Positions 42,087 through 51,529 of a stretch of DNA of 64,000 bases are shown one piece after another. How positions within the stretch are numbered: position 1 is the first letter of the stretch; every line of letters starts with the position of its first letter. Both the position numbers and the translations under genes were made by a program. Under the pieces are notes generated by a model that saw nothing but the letters and a program-made list of their open reading frames with translations, was not told where the DNA came from and searched no databases. This stretch comes from Leptospira kobayashii (GTDB lineage Bacteria; Spirochaetota; Leptospiria; Leptospirales; Leptospiraceae), in assembly GCF_003114835.2 (NCBI RefSeq), contig NZ_AP025028.1, positions 3,004,001 to 3,068,000 on the forward strand, written 5' to 3'.

Positions 42087-43043
42087 TTACCCTTTCGCTT
42101 TCCTCAGTGCGCAGTTAGGAAGCCATTCACAGCGCAAGCAGATAGGATCTTCGGAATTATACGTAGACGGCGGGCAAATATTAGCATTTACCACCTGTTT
42201 ATCGTGAAGATAATCCTCGACCTGTTCAAAAGAAGTAAGTTTCGATAATTCATATAGGACGATTTCATTTGCTTTTTTCTGATCGGAAAATAAATCTTCC
42301 GCCCGAGGAAGAATGGATTTCGGTTTTTGTCTCGCAGGGGGTTCTTCTTCTCTCTCCCACTCCATTCCGGGAAGGGTAGGAAGGCTTGTGGACCGGATTT
42401 TCCTTTCCATGAGTTTGAAAATAAGAATACCTGTAATCGCCCCGCCCAAATGACAGGTGTTAGAAATTCCCCCGTTTCCGAAAAGGGTGATCACATAACC
42501 CACAAGGAGGGATACCCAAACCGCATTTTTCGCCTTCACCCTGAATACCAAAAGGAAAAGCTCCGAATTGGGATAAAGTAATCCGAAAACGGCGAGCAAT
42601 CCGAATACTGCGCCGGAGGCGCCTATCGTGGGAACTGAGGAATGATCCAGGATCGGGATCTCTCCACCTAACTGAGTATTAATGATAGCGGAAAGGAGCA
42701 CCAATATTCCTCCGCCCAATTGAGATCCGAAATAAAGCAAAGTAAACTTCAGTTTTCCCAGTGCCGGAATCACATAAGTTCCGAGCATATAAAAACCGTA
42801 CATATTCAAGATCAAATGAAATGGAAAAATACCCGCAGTCTCGTGAAGAAATCCGTACGTAAACAACTGCCAGTAAGTTCCCGAAAGAACAAAGTCGGGA
42901 ATCAAAGCAAAACGAAAGATTAACTGCTGGTTAGCAAAATGCTGAAGTAGAAAGACAAGACAGTTGAAAATCAGGATTAGGTTGAGGGGATGAGTGAGGG
43001 GATTTCCAAATAACGTTACGCCCTCCCGGTATTTTTCTCTCAT
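42087..43043 (-). CDS. Rhomboid-family intramembrane serine protease with Cys-rich tail
   Basis: This 318-residue protein has six or so membrane helices. The catalytic dyad is in TIGASGAVFGLLA (Ser) and CHLGGAITGIL (His); WQLFTYGFLHE and HLILNMYGFYMLG provide the rhomboid His/Asn motif. The soluble tail (about 225-318) ends with four cysteines in a C-x11-C-x2-C-x5-C array (NICPP...DPICLRCEWLPNC), unusual for rhomboids and suggestive of a metal site. Substrates are unknown. It is probably the first gene of the leftward signalling operon. Confidence 0.88.
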   Translation of the reverse strand: MREKYREGVTLFGNPLTHPLNLILIFNCLVFLLQHFANQQLIFRFALIPDFVLSGTYWQLFTYGFLHETAGIFPFHLILNMYGFYMLGTYVIPALGKLKFTLLYFGSQLGGGILVLLSAIINTQLGGEIPILDHSSVPTIGASGAVFGLLAVFGLLYPNSELFLLVFRVKAKNAVWVSLLVGYVITLFGNGGISNTCHLGGAITGILIFKLMERKIRSTSLPTLPGMEWEREEEPPARQKPKSILPRAEDLFSDQKKANEIVLYELSKLTSFEQVEDYLHDKQVVNANICPPSTYNSEDPICLRCEWLPNCALRKAKG

Positions 43044-43086
43044 AGCTTCTTCCAGTATTTAATCTGTCAGAGAAGAAACAAGGGAA

Positions 43087-43122
43087 ATAAAAAAAGGGGG
43101 TTCCCTTTCGGTGGCCCCCCGG
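43087..43122 (-). terminator. Terminator downstream of the crotonase operon
   Basis: On the minus strand GGGGG(G) (43120-43115) pairs with CCCCC (43100-43096) over a 14-nt interior with ACCGAAAGG, followed by T7. It separates the leftward crotonase-family gene from the rhomboid gene. Confidence 0.7.
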
Positions 43123-43260
43123 GAGTGATTTAAGACAAAATCAGGCAACAGATTTTGTCTCGATTATCAATCAATTTTAAGATCGGAAAAAACAAGGAGC
43201 GAGTTAACCAGAATGGAAAGTTTTTTGAACTATTTTTTTTGCAAAAAAAAGAGTCTAACC

Positions 43261-44061
43261 CTACTTTCCGATAAAAACGGGAGGTCTTTTTTCCACCACA
43301 CTCGCCAAAGTTTCTTTAAAATCGGCGGAAATAAAATTACGCGCTTGGGACTCCGCCTCTTTTTTTAAAGCCCTGTCCAGGTCCTTCCAGGAATACAGGT
43401 TTTGTTTCAATTCCTGCAAAGCAAGTGGAGCGGCCTCCGCCATATAAACTGCCAATTCTTTGGTCTTTGCATACACTTCCGCTTTCGGATGAGATTGCCA
43501 GGCAAGTCCCCAATTTTTTGCATCAATGCCTGTAAATGTTTCTCCCGAAAATAAAAGTCTTCCTCCCAGGCTTTTGCCCAGAAGTTCGGGTGCGAGAAAG
43601 GAACTTCCCATACCGGGATGGATTCCCAACCTAACAAAATTAAACGAGTATTTACCTTCATTGGCGAACACCCTAAGATCACATGCGAATGCGATGGAAA
43701 GACCGGCTCCGATTGCATGCCCATTAACAGCTGCTAAAACAGGAACCGGGAGGTTGCGAACGGAAAGAAAAAAACTATAGAATTTTCGCATTCCTTTCTT
43801 ATTTTGAGAAAATGTTTTCTCGGAAAAAGATCTGAGCAGATTCAAATCCCCACCGGCACAGAACACATCGTTTTTTCCCGAGATGATCACTGCCCTAGGT
43901 AGTTTTTTTTCTTTTGAAATGGATCGGATTGCCTCGGCAAATTCCTCTCCCATTTTCCAAGTCATGGAATTGCGAGACCCCGGGTTATTTAAAAATACGG
44001 ATATGATTTGACCATCTGAGTTTGTATCCTTCTCAACTTCTATAAACTCATACTTACTCAT
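43261..44061 (-). CDS. Enoyl-CoA hydratase/isomerase (crotonase) family protein
   Basis: This 266-residue protein has the crotonase fold signatures VFLNNPGSRNSM, VIISGKNDVFCAGGDL (oxyanion hole), AVNGHAIGAGLSIAFACDLRV and LGIHPGMGSSFLAPELLG. Both acid/base Glu residues of true hydratases are replaced: the Glu of the GGG-x-E-L segment is Ser (GAGLSIAF), and the Glu of the PE-x-x-LG segment is Phe (FNFVRLG). A classical hydratase reaction is therefore doubtful; isomerase, thioesterase or another acyl-CoA reaction is possible. It sits one base after the upstream gene. Confidence 0.82.
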   Translation of the reverse strand: MSKYEFIEVEKDTNSDGQIISVFLNNPGSRNSMTWKMGEEFAEAIRSISKEKKLPRAVIISGKNDVFCAGGDLNLLRSFSEKTFSQNKKGMRKFYSFFLSVRNLPVPVLAAVNGHAIGAGLSIAFACDLRVFANEGKYSFNFVRLGIHPGMGSSFLAPELLGKSLGGRLLFSGETFTGIDAKNWGLAWQSHPKAEVYAKTKELAVYMAEAAPLALQELKQNLYSWKDLDRALKKEAESQARNFISADFKETLASVVEKRPPVFIGK

Positions 44062-44062
44062 A

Positions 44063-44593
44063 TTAAACGGCGACTTCCTTTATATTGAATGCTTCGTACC
44101 AAACTTTATCCTGCAAAGAAAGAGGACGATTGCCGAGCCCTAAGTTCTCGAAATAATCCAAAAGAATTTCCAGATGAATGGATTCTTCCTCTTCATTTTG
44201 CCAAAGAACCGTATCGATTCCTTTGCTCACCAATGCTTCCGAACGCACATTGTTTTTATAATACTCCGGTTTTCCCGCAAAAATCAAATGCGCGGAAATC
44301 AAATCGAAACGGATCGTATCCACGATCTTTCGCAAGGATTCTTCCGTTTCCAAAAAATATCTGGAAGCGACTTCGGTTTGGAAATAGTCCCCCCAGGTGA
44401 TGATGTCAGGAAGAACGCCGAACTGCTCTTTCAGTTTTTCCTGAACTTCCACCTCAGTGAACAGAGTCGTGGAAAAACGATCCACGATTTCCGCCAAATC
44501 CACTAGGATGGCAAGTTTTTCGGGACTGATGAGTCCTTGGCGGATCATCGGCAGGAGTTCTGGGTTGACTTGGTTTGGTAGAACTAGTTCCAT
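44063..44593 (-). CDS. Hypothetical protein upstream of the crotonase gene
   Basis: The start at 44593 (MELVLPNQVNPELLPM) has GAGGAAG at good spacing and gives 176 residues. It is acidic and mainly helical (SPEKLAILVDLAEIVDRF; ESLRKIVDTIRFDLIS), without signal or membrane segments. The crotonase gene begins one base after its stop. No family was recognised. Confidence 0.65.
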   Translation of the reverse strand: MELVLPNQVNPELLPMIRQGLISPEKLAILVDLAEIVDRFSTTLFTEVEVQEKLKEQFGVLPDIITWGDYFQTEVASRYFLETEESLRKIVDTIRFDLISAHLIFAGKPEYYKNNVRSEALVSKGIDTVLWQNEEEESIHLEILLDYFENLGLGNRPLSLQDKVWYEAFNIKEVAV

Positions 44594-44710
44594 ATACTTC
44601 CTCTTTCGACGTATTTTGTCGTTTTCCCTTAGATTTTTCCGGCTTTGGGTTTGCATTTTGGCAGTTTCGGATTCGATATTATATATATGGCGATCGGAAG
44701 AACGGACTCA

Positions 44711-45976
44711 ATGCAGGAACTGATTACGATCCTTGAATCTCTTTTTGAAGAGACGATCGTCGGTTCGGACGTAAATATCGTCAAACATCTGTTTTATTAC
44801 CTAAAAGCGGACAATAGGGAATTCGAGTTCATTTACGAAGAGGAAAACCTGGTGGCAGCCGTGGAAGAAATCGAAGCGGACACCGTCTCACTTCTCATTC
44901 CCGATATCGTGGAAAAAGGTTCCAGAAGGGCACGTGTCCGGTTTGAAGTGATGAACATCAACTATCAATTCGAAGTGGTGATTACCGATATCCAGCAGGA
45001 AAAGATAATCATCAAAACGCCTACCGAACTTCAGTCCTATCAGCTCAGAACCAATCGAAGGATCCCGGTAGACGATCTTTTTATGAATTTTATCATTCTA
45101 TTCCGTTCCCTAACGGGAGGATCGAGAGAAGTAGGAAAAAATCTTTACGCAGAAAGCCGATTCCCTCACCTAATGAAGGAAATACGAAAAGACCAGCCGG
45201 ATCTGAAACTCGTAAATGTAATTCTTACGGACGCGATTCAAAAGGTTTCCAAAGATTATGAAATCGTTTTTTATAACGAAACGAAAAAACTTACGGAGCC
45301 GGAAACATTCATTAAAAACTTCCTTCAACAAACCGGCAAAACCGTATACATTCCCGACTGCAGTCGAATCGAGTCTTATATTCAGGAAACAAACAGCGAA
45401 TTTTTGTTCAATTTCAATTCCGAATACAAAGATATGATTAAGGAACTGGGAGAAGACTTTACACTGGAATTTTTCGAATCCATGAGAAAGATGGAATCAA
45501 GAGATTTTTTCGTGTCCTATGTAATCGCTCCCATTCGATTGTATGAGGATGTGGTCGGACATGTAAAAACTTACTCAACCGCAATGGATCGTTTTACGAT
45601 TTCAAGTGCGCAAGCCATCTATATTCATGAGCTTTCCGAAATCCTAAGTTATGCATTTACCAAAGTTGCGATTCAATATGGTAGCTATGAAACGATGCAA
45701 AGTACCACCAGGGTTGTGGATATTTCCTTGGACGGTCTTTTATTCGAGATCCATGACAAACGTTTGTTTCAATACCTGAAGCGCCATAATATCATCAAGA
45801 TGTTCATCCCTTTGAAAAAGGAAGTAACTTTGATTATACGAGGGGAAATCATAAGATATTTGGACAAAGGGGATCATTACCATCTCGGGGTGAATTATTT
45901 CAGCTCCTCCCCGAATGATATGTTGTATCTGGAAGATTTTCTATTTGATAAGAGTATGAAAATTCTGTCCGAATGA
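44711..45976 (+). CDS. PilZ-like domain protein (Leptospira DUF1577 type, tentative)
   Basis: With the start at 44711 (MQELITILESLFEETIVG, GGAAG about 10 nt upstream) the protein has 421 residues; the frame is open from 44645 and an ATG at 44687 is also possible. A first beta-rich part contains QSYQLRTNRRIPVDDLFMNF. The C-terminal part has TTRVVDISLDGLLFEIHD and DHYHLGVNYF, like the R-x-x-x-x-DIS-x-x-G core of PilZ domains that bind cyclic di-GMP. The leading Arg pattern is not complete. The overall build matches my memory of the Leptospira DUF1577 family, unconfirmed. Confidence 0.6.
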   Translation: MQELITILESLFEETIVGSDVNIVKHLFYYLKADNREFEFIYEEENLVAAVEEIEADTVSLLIPDIVEKGSRRARVRFEVMNINYQFEVVITDIQQEKIIIKTPTELQSYQLRTNRRIPVDDLFMNFIILFRSLTGGSREVGKNLYAESRFPHLMKEIRKDQPDLKLVNVILTDAIQKVSKDYEIVFYNETKKLTEPETFIKNFLQQTGKTVYIPDCSRIESYIQETNSEFLFNFNSEYKDMIKELGEDFTLEFFESMRKMESRDFFVSYVIAPIRLYEDVVGHVKTYSTAMDRFTISSAQAIYIHELSEILSYAFTKVAIQYGSYETMQSTTRVVDISLDGLLFEIHDKRLFQYLKRHNIIKMFIPLKKEVTLIIRGEIIRYLDKGDHYHLGVNYFSSSPNDMLYLEDFLFDKSMKILSE

Positions 45977-45980
45977 TTTT

Positions 45981-47189
45981 TTAAAATACTCCGGATTGTT
46001 TTTCAGCAAGTCTGATTGCATTTAAAATCTCATCAGCAATTCCGGTTTCACCGGTATAATAAATTCGCAATAGTCGTCCGTGTTCCACAAGTTTATCCCT
46101 ATACTCTTTTTCTTTCGGAGTGTTTCTTGTTTCCTTCCATTTTAAATTATAGAATTCGCAAGCGAGTTTATGCAGATAAAAATCCGATTTACGCAAATAA
46201 GCAGCCTTCAATAAAGCTTCTTCCGCTTTTTCAGACCACTCTTCTTTGCTCTTTCTGGATTCGACTCCTGTAGCTAGAATATTTGCACGCACAAATTGCA
46301 AATAAGCGGATTCAAAACTATACAACCAAGCTTCGTAATTTTTAGGATTGAGAGTGCGTGCTTCTTTCGCAATCTGAGGAAGTAGTTCCAGATTTTTTGT
46401 GTTTTCTTTTCCTTCCGTCTTGAATTGATAAATCAGAAAACGCATATATTCCAGATAAAATAACAGTTGTTCCTGGGAGTTTGAAAATCTTTCCCTATTT
46501 TTCCAAGCTTGCGAAAATTCATAAGCTGCGGAAACATAACCTTCTCCGTCATTCCAATGTACTTTCCCCAATGCAAAATGAGTGTCAGGGTAATTCGGAT
46601 CCAACGAAATGGCACGTTTGTAGAGACGGATTGCCTCGTCCAGTTTGCCCTTCGCTACGAAATGATCGCCCTGTTTTTTTGCCATAACGGCTTCTTCGTA
46701 TTTCGTGGCATCAAGTAGTCTAGCAGCCGTTACAGGACGATCTTCGATCAATCTAAGATAACCGTCTCCCCTCACCTGCCATCCGAAGAAAGTGGTTTGA
46801 AAAACGGATCTGACCGTTACCATACCTACAATATTTGCATCCCGATAAGTTTTATGATCCTGGTTTTTTTCGAGCAGATACAATGTTTGACCCACTCGCA
46901 ACCCCTTCGGACTTGCCACCTTTAAGGTAACGGTGTCGGGCCGAGTGTCCACATCCAATTCCGCAGACAATTTATCCGCTTCAAAGTAACTTGCTTTTTC
47001 GATTCCCACCACTTCCCCAACCACGATCATACGAAGGGGATCTAGAGAATTCTGACTCTTGAATGCAAATGCCAATCTCTCTTCCGAAGTTTGGGACCAT
47101 AGCACAACTGGCCCCGTGAAGAGAAACGATAAGAAAAAGCAGATCCGAATACGGGAAAACATTCTAAGTATTTTATCGGCCTGATTCAT
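45981..47189 (-). CDS. Exported TPR-repeat protein
   Basis: The ATG at 47189 (MNQADKILRMF, GGGA just upstream) gives 402 residues; the longer frame to 47258 runs into a dispersed repeat and is rejected. The signal peptide ends VVLWSQTS. An N-terminal beta-rich domain (about 30-130) is followed by a TPR unit, GDHFVAKGKLDEAIRLYKRA-ISLDPNYPD, and further helical repeats (RTLNPKNYEAWLYSFESAYL). It is probably periplasmic, with a protein-binding role. It is convergent with the PilZ-like gene, only 4 bp apart. Confidence 0.72.
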   Translation of the reverse strand: MNQADKILRMFSRIRICFFLSFLFTGPVVLWSQTSEERLAFAFKSQNSLDPLRMIVVGEVVGIEKASYFEADKLSAELDVDTRPDTVTLKVASPKGLRVGQTLYLLEKNQDHKTYRDANIVGMVTVRSVFQTTFFGWQVRGDGYLRLIEDRPVTAARLLDATKYEEAVMAKKQGDHFVAKGKLDEAIRLYKRAISLDPNYPDTHFALGKVHWNDGEGYVSAAYEFSQAWKNRERFSNSQEQLLFYLEYMRFLIYQFKTEGKENTKNLELLPQIAKEARTLNPKNYEAWLYSFESAYLQFVRANILATGVESRKSKEEWSEKAEEALLKAAYLRKSDFYLHKLACEFYNLKWKETRNTPKEKEYRDKLVEHGRLLRIYYTGETGIADEILNAIRLAEKQSGVF

Positions 47190-47212
47190 AAAAGTCCCAG
47201 GGCAAAAAGCCG

Positions 47213-47350
47213 AACTTTTTCTAATAATTTTAAGGAAAATGCAAACAGGAATTGCCAATTTAACTTAGATGTGTTAGTTGGAACACATTGGGTGGCGGGT
47301 GTAGTTCCCCTCCCGAATCAGGGCGGGGATACCAAAACCCAATCCTTTAA
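47213..47350 (+). repeat. Dispersed GC-rich hairpin repeat, copy 3 (core 47273-47333)
   Basis: About 140 bp match 14498-14640: GGAATTGCCAATT, GTGTTAGTTGGAACACATTG, GGTGGCGGGTG, the CCCCTCCC-GAATCA-GGGCGGGG stem, GATACCAAAA and CCAATCC. It lies between the TPR gene and czcA, in the region upstream of the leftward TPR gene, and thereby extends that gene's frame artificially. Confidence 0.75.
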
Positions 47351-47448
47351 GAAAACCAACTTCGAATAAAAGGAATAAATGTGTGCGTTCATACAAATAT
47401 AGTTTAAAGTCTTTCCGAGCATTATATCTCATTATTTAATTCAGACGC

Positions 47449-50400
47449 TCAGACCTTCACTTCCTCATCTTCCGAACATAGCCAGAGATAAAAACAAGGT
47501 AGTAAAGTCAGGGTAAATAACAATTCGAAACTTAGGCCGCCCACAATCACCGTTGCCATATAACGTTGAATATCCGACCCAACTCCATGACCGAACATAG
47601 CCGGGATAAGGCCACATAATGCCAGTAATATGGTCATAATTCTTGGCTTGTATTGCAAAACGGCCGCCTCTTTCACCGCGAATTTTCGTTCTTCCAAACT
47701 TCCTGAAATGGTATGTTTTTTCATGCGGGACAAAAACAAAACCCCCGTCATCGTACAAATTCCGAACAAGGAAATAAATCCTATACCGGCGGACACATTG
47801 AAATGATATCCCCTCATCGCCAAACTGAGAACTCCCCCGGTTAATGAAAAAGGAATGCAAATCATAGCCGTAATGGCATAACGAAAATCTTTAAAATGAA
47901 AATATAAAATTAAAAATACAGCGATCAGAGTGATCGGTATGATGACTTTCAAGCGATCACCTGCACGTGTTAAGTTTTCATACTGACCGCCCCAATGCAA
48001 CGAATAACGTTTGTCCAATTTTACTTTTTCCTGAACTATCTTCTGCGCTTCCCGAACAAAAGATGCCTGGTCCCTATCTATTATATTGGTCCTGACAGAA
48101 ACAACTCTTCTCCCGTCATTCCTTTGAATGATAGTTGGGCCGTCTTTCACTTCGATTTTTGCCAATTCCTTCAAAGGAATAAATGCTCCGTTTTCCGATT
48201 TCACAAGAAGGGTTTCCAACGACTTGACCGAGCTTTTGTAAGACGATGGATAACGAACGACGATCCCGAATCTCCAAGCATCTTCATATAAAACGGAAAT
48301 TTCTTTTCCGCCTATGGATGCTTCGATCATGTCCTGAATTTCGCTTACATTGATTCCGTATCTGGCAGCTTCCTTTCTCTTGATTTCGATAACCACTTGG
48401 GCCTGGTTTCCTTCCTGCTCAATGGCAGAATCTACCGAACCCTTAATCCCACTTACCAGTGTTTGTATTTGACCTGCGATCTCCCTGAGCCTGGTTAAAT
48501 CCGTTCCTTCTACATGGATCGCCAAATCGGCGACGCTTCCGGTTGCGGACTCAGCCACATTATCCATGATAGGTTGTGAAAGTAAAAATTTAACTCCCAA
48601 AAATTTGCCAACTAATTCCCGTTTTACTTGATCGGCAAAGCGGGATTTGCTGAGACCCGATTCCCATTCGTCGTATGGTTTTAATCCGACTAAAATCTCA
48701 ATACGATTAGATCCGTAAGGATCCGTTCCATCATCATTCCTTCCCAGTTGAGTGACTACCAGATTGACTTCATCATGTTTTGAAATGACGGATCTGACTT
48801 CATCGGAAATCGTTTTAGCAGTTTGTAAGGAAATTCCCGGCGGAAGAAAAGCCCGGATATTTAACGAACCTTCATCCAATTCGGGCAAATACTCGACTCC
48901 AATATGATAAAATGCCAAACTGAAAAGCAAAAAGGCGAAGCTGATCCCGAGTATCGCATATTTTTTGAAATTGGAAAAAAGCCTATCAAGTATCCCGGAA
49001 TAATAACCTTCCAACTTCAGATAAATAGGATTCTCCCATTCTTTCTTATGCTCCTTATTTCCCAGCTTCATACTATAAAACAAAAGAATGGGAACAATGG
49101 ATAAAGTGAGAAGCAAAGAGCCGGCGATTGCAAATGATAATGTATATGCCATCGGAGAAAAAAGTTTTCCTTCCACTCTTTGCAAAGAAAAAATAGGAAA
49201 ATAAGAAAGTATTATGATCAAGATGGAAAAGAAAATCTCTTTGCCGGTATCTTTGGAGACTTCGATGAAATGAACAGGATTCCTATCTTCTGGTTTACGG
49301 ACGGATCTAAGCAATGCCTCAACCATAACCACCGAGCCGTCTACTATGATTCCGAAATCGATTGCGCCTAATGAAAGTAAATTGACAGGAATTCCCGTAA
49401 TGTTCATCATCCCGAATGCAAATAACAGGGAAATAGGTATCGTTGTCGCAACTATCAGAGCAGTGGACCAACTGCCCAAAAAGAAAATCAAAATCAAAAG
49501 AACAAAAACGATTCCTTCCAAAACGGTATGCCCTACCGTACGAATCGTATGATCAACCAGTATCGAACGATCGTAAACAAGTCTGAGCTTCACGCCTTTA
49601 GGGAGTAAATTCTCATTGATATCTTCGATTTTGTTCTTTAAACTGATTATTACTTCCGAAGGGTTCGAGCCACGGCGCATAACAACCATTCCCTGAACTC
49701 CGGATGCATTTTCCATCTTCCTATGATCCAAGGAATAAGAATAACCCAATATACCAGTAGGCGGCTTATACCCCTCTTCCACTCTTCCCAATTGGGAAAG
49801 AAAAACGGGAATACCTCCCGAATTTTTTACCACAATCGATTCCAAGTCCTCTACGGAACGAATAGCTCCCATACTACGAATTGCCATGCTTTGTTCGCCA
49901 GATTGAATATAATTACCACCCGTATTATAATTATTTTTCTCAATTGAACGCACGACTTCATCCAGACTAAGACCGAGTCCGTAAAGTCTCTCCGGAAAAA
50001 GCACTGCATGGTATTGTTTGGTAAGTCCTCCGAAATTGATTACATCGGCAACACCTTTCACCTGCAATAACCTCGGTACAATGATCCAGTCTTGAAAGGT
50101 CCTAAGCTCTGTTTGGCTGTGAAATTCCTCCGACTCGATCACATATCGCAAGATTTCTCCTACAGGACTTGTCAAAGGGCCCAGATCGAAATCCGCTTCC
50201 TCCGGAAAATCCAATAAGGAAAGTTTTTCCAAAACACGTTGTCTGGCAAAATAATCGTCCGTTCCGTCCTCAAAAACCAATTGATAAACACAAAGACCGA
50301 AGATAGTTTTCGAACGGCGACTGATCACTTGAGGAACGGAACTCAATGCTCTTTCCAAAGGCAAAGTGATCAACTGCTCCACTTCCAATGCAGCCCGCCC

Positions 50401-50562
50401 GGGATATCGCACAATCACTGTTACTTGGGTATCACCTATGTCCGGATAAGCTTCTTTTTTCAATTCTTTCCAGGAGTAAACTCCGCCAAGTATGATAAAA
50501 ATAGTAAAACAAACGGTTAAAATCTTTTGTTTTTGCGATATTTCTATAAACTTTTCAATCAT
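47449..50562 (-). CDS. czcA: CzcA-type heavy-metal RND efflux pump
   Basis: This 1037-residue inner-membrane RND transporter has the usual length. It starts with a helix (KILTVCFTIFIILGGVYSW), then EAYPDIGDTQVTVIVRYPGRAALEVEQ, typical of heavy-metal RND pumps. Helix 4 reads AIDFGIIVDGSVVMVEALL, the D-FG-x-x-VDG-x-V-x-x-VE signature of Zn/Co/Cd-type (HME1/2) pumps rather than Cu/Ag pumps. Two large periplasmic loops and 12 helices are apparent. It works with the adaptor and outer-membrane genes just upstream (6-bp gap). Metal identity is inference. Confidence 0.93.
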   Translation of the reverse strand: MIEKFIEISQKQKILTVCFTIFIILGGVYSWKELKKEAYPDIGDTQVTVIVRYPGRAALEVEQLITLPLERALSSVPQVISRRSKTIFGLCVYQLVFEDGTDDYFARQRVLEKLSLLDFPEEADFDLGPLTSPVGEILRYVIESEEFHSQTELRTFQDWIIVPRLLQVKGVADVINFGGLTKQYHAVLFPERLYGLGLSLDEVVRSIEKNNYNTGGNYIQSGEQSMAIRSMGAIRSVEDLESIVVKNSGGIPVFLSQLGRVEEGYKPPTGILGYSYSLDHRKMENASGVQGMVVMRRGSNPSEVIISLKNKIEDINENLLPKGVKLRLVYDRSILVDHTIRTVGHTVLEGIVFVLLILIFFLGSWSTALIVATTIPISLLFAFGMMNITGIPVNLLSLGAIDFGIIVDGSVVMVEALLRSVRKPEDRNPVHFIEVSKDTGKEIFFSILIIILSYFPIFSLQRVEGKLFSPMAYTLSFAIAGSLLLTLSIVPILLFYSMKLGNKEHKKEWENPIYLKLEGYYSGILDRLFSNFKKYAILGISFAFLLFSLAFYHIGVEYLPELDEGSLNIRAFLPPGISLQTAKTISDEVRSVISKHDEVNLVVTQLGRNDDGTDPYGSNRIEILVGLKPYDEWESGLSKSRFADQVKRELVGKFLGVKFLLSQPIMDNVAESATGSVADLAIHVEGTDLTRLREIAGQIQTLVSGIKGSVDSAIEQEGNQAQVVIEIKRKEAARYGINVSEIQDMIEASIGGKEISVLYEDAWRFGIVVRYPSSYKSSVKSLETLLVKSENGAFIPLKELAKIEVKDGPTIIQRNDGRRVVSVRTNIIDRDQASFVREAQKIVQEKVKLDKRYSLHWGGQYENLTRAGDRLKVIIPITLIAVFLILYFHFKDFRYAITAMICIPFSLTGGVLSLAMRGYHFNVSAGIGFISLFGICTMTGVLFLSRMKKHTISGSLEERKFAVKEAAVLQYKPRIMTILLALCGLIPAMFGHGVGSDIQRYMATVIVGGLSFELLFTLTLLPCFYLWLCSEDEEVKV

Positions 50563-50568
50563 TTGAAT

Positions 50569-51528
50569 TTACAATCCGAAACTGATTCCTTTCAAGAGCA
50601 CAACGCCTTTGACCACAACGGTTTCTCCTTCCTCCACTCCCGAAAGAATAGATATATCGTTTCCCGATCCGGCCAAATATTTCACTTCTCGCCGAACAAG
50701 CGTATCAGCTCCTTGTTTGACAAAAATATAATCTTTACCTTCCACGCTGACCACCGAATCCTTCGGTAAAAGTAACAGACCTTCGATTTTATCACCAAAC
50801 TCTACTTTTGCGAACATTCCCGGCAGGATTTTCTGATTACCCACTTTCAAGGAAACTCTGATCTTGGCAGTCCTGGTATTGCTATCGAGACTATCACCCA
50901 CTGCTTCCGCCTTCCCTTGAAAGGTTTTGTCGGGGTATGCTGAAAAACTAATATCAACGGATTCTCCGACTTCAACTTGTGAAAGTTGGGACTCGGGGAG
51001 CTCTGATACTACAACGGCGGTTCCGGAAGGATAGGATTCCAATTGGTTCGGATTGAAACCGAAACTCCTTAACCTCGATTCCCTTTCTTCAATATCGGCG
51101 ACACAATCCGTCAACTCGGCTTCCGCCTCGAATAAATCCTTACGTGTAGCCACACGGTTTTCAAACATATCTTTGACACGTTCTATATTCTTTCTCGCTT
51201 TCACCAACTCTGTTTTCGACTTCTTATAACTGGAGTAAAGCGATGCAATGTCGGGATTCTCAAACAAAATGACTTTCTCCGTATTTCGAACGGAAGAAGA
51301 GATACTTGCAATAACGTGAGCCGTAGCAAGTACAGATAAAAAGCCCGATTTTTTTTCCAAAACAACGGTTTCAAACCTAGTCAACGACTCTGCATTGGGA
51401 AAAACGATCGTCTTACCGCCATTAGATAAAGTTGGGAACGTATTTTCCGTTTCATTTTTAGCTTTCTTTTCAGTGCAAAAAAGAATCGGAGAAAAAAATA
51501 AAATACAAATTAATAATTTATTCAACAT
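50569..51528 (-). CDS. czcB: CzcB-type periplasmic adaptor (membrane fusion protein), lipoprotein
   Basis: This 319-residue protein has a short signal with lipobox (LFFSPILFC), so it is probably lipid-anchored. The helical hairpin (YSSYKKSKTELVKARKNIERVKDMFENRVATRKDL) and the beta-barrel/MP domain (VSELPESQLSQVEVGESVDI, TAKIRVSLKVGNQKILPGMF) are typical of RND adaptors. It is short because it lacks N-terminal metal-binding extensions. It sits between czcC (1-bp gap) and czcA. Confidence 0.9.
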   Translation of the reverse strand: MLNKLLICILFFSPILFCTEKKAKNETENTFPTLSNGGKTIVFPNAESLTRFETVVLEKKSGFLSVLATAHVIASISSSVRNTEKVILFENPDIASLYSSYKKSKTELVKARKNIERVKDMFENRVATRKDLFEAEAELTDCVADIEERESRLRSFGFNPNQLESYPSGTAVVVSELPESQLSQVEVGESVDISFSAYPDKTFQGKAEAVGDSLDSNTRTAKIRVSLKVGNQKILPGMFAKVEFGDKIEGLLLLPKDSVVSVEGKDYIFVKQGADTLVRREVKYLAGSGNDISILSGVEEGETVVVKGVVLLKGISFGL

Positions 51529-51529
51529 C

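Noticed and set aside
47190..47258. N-terminal extension of the TPR protein
   Set aside because: The extra 23 codons come from the dispersed repeat; the ATG at 47189 has a ribosome-binding site and leads into a signal peptide.
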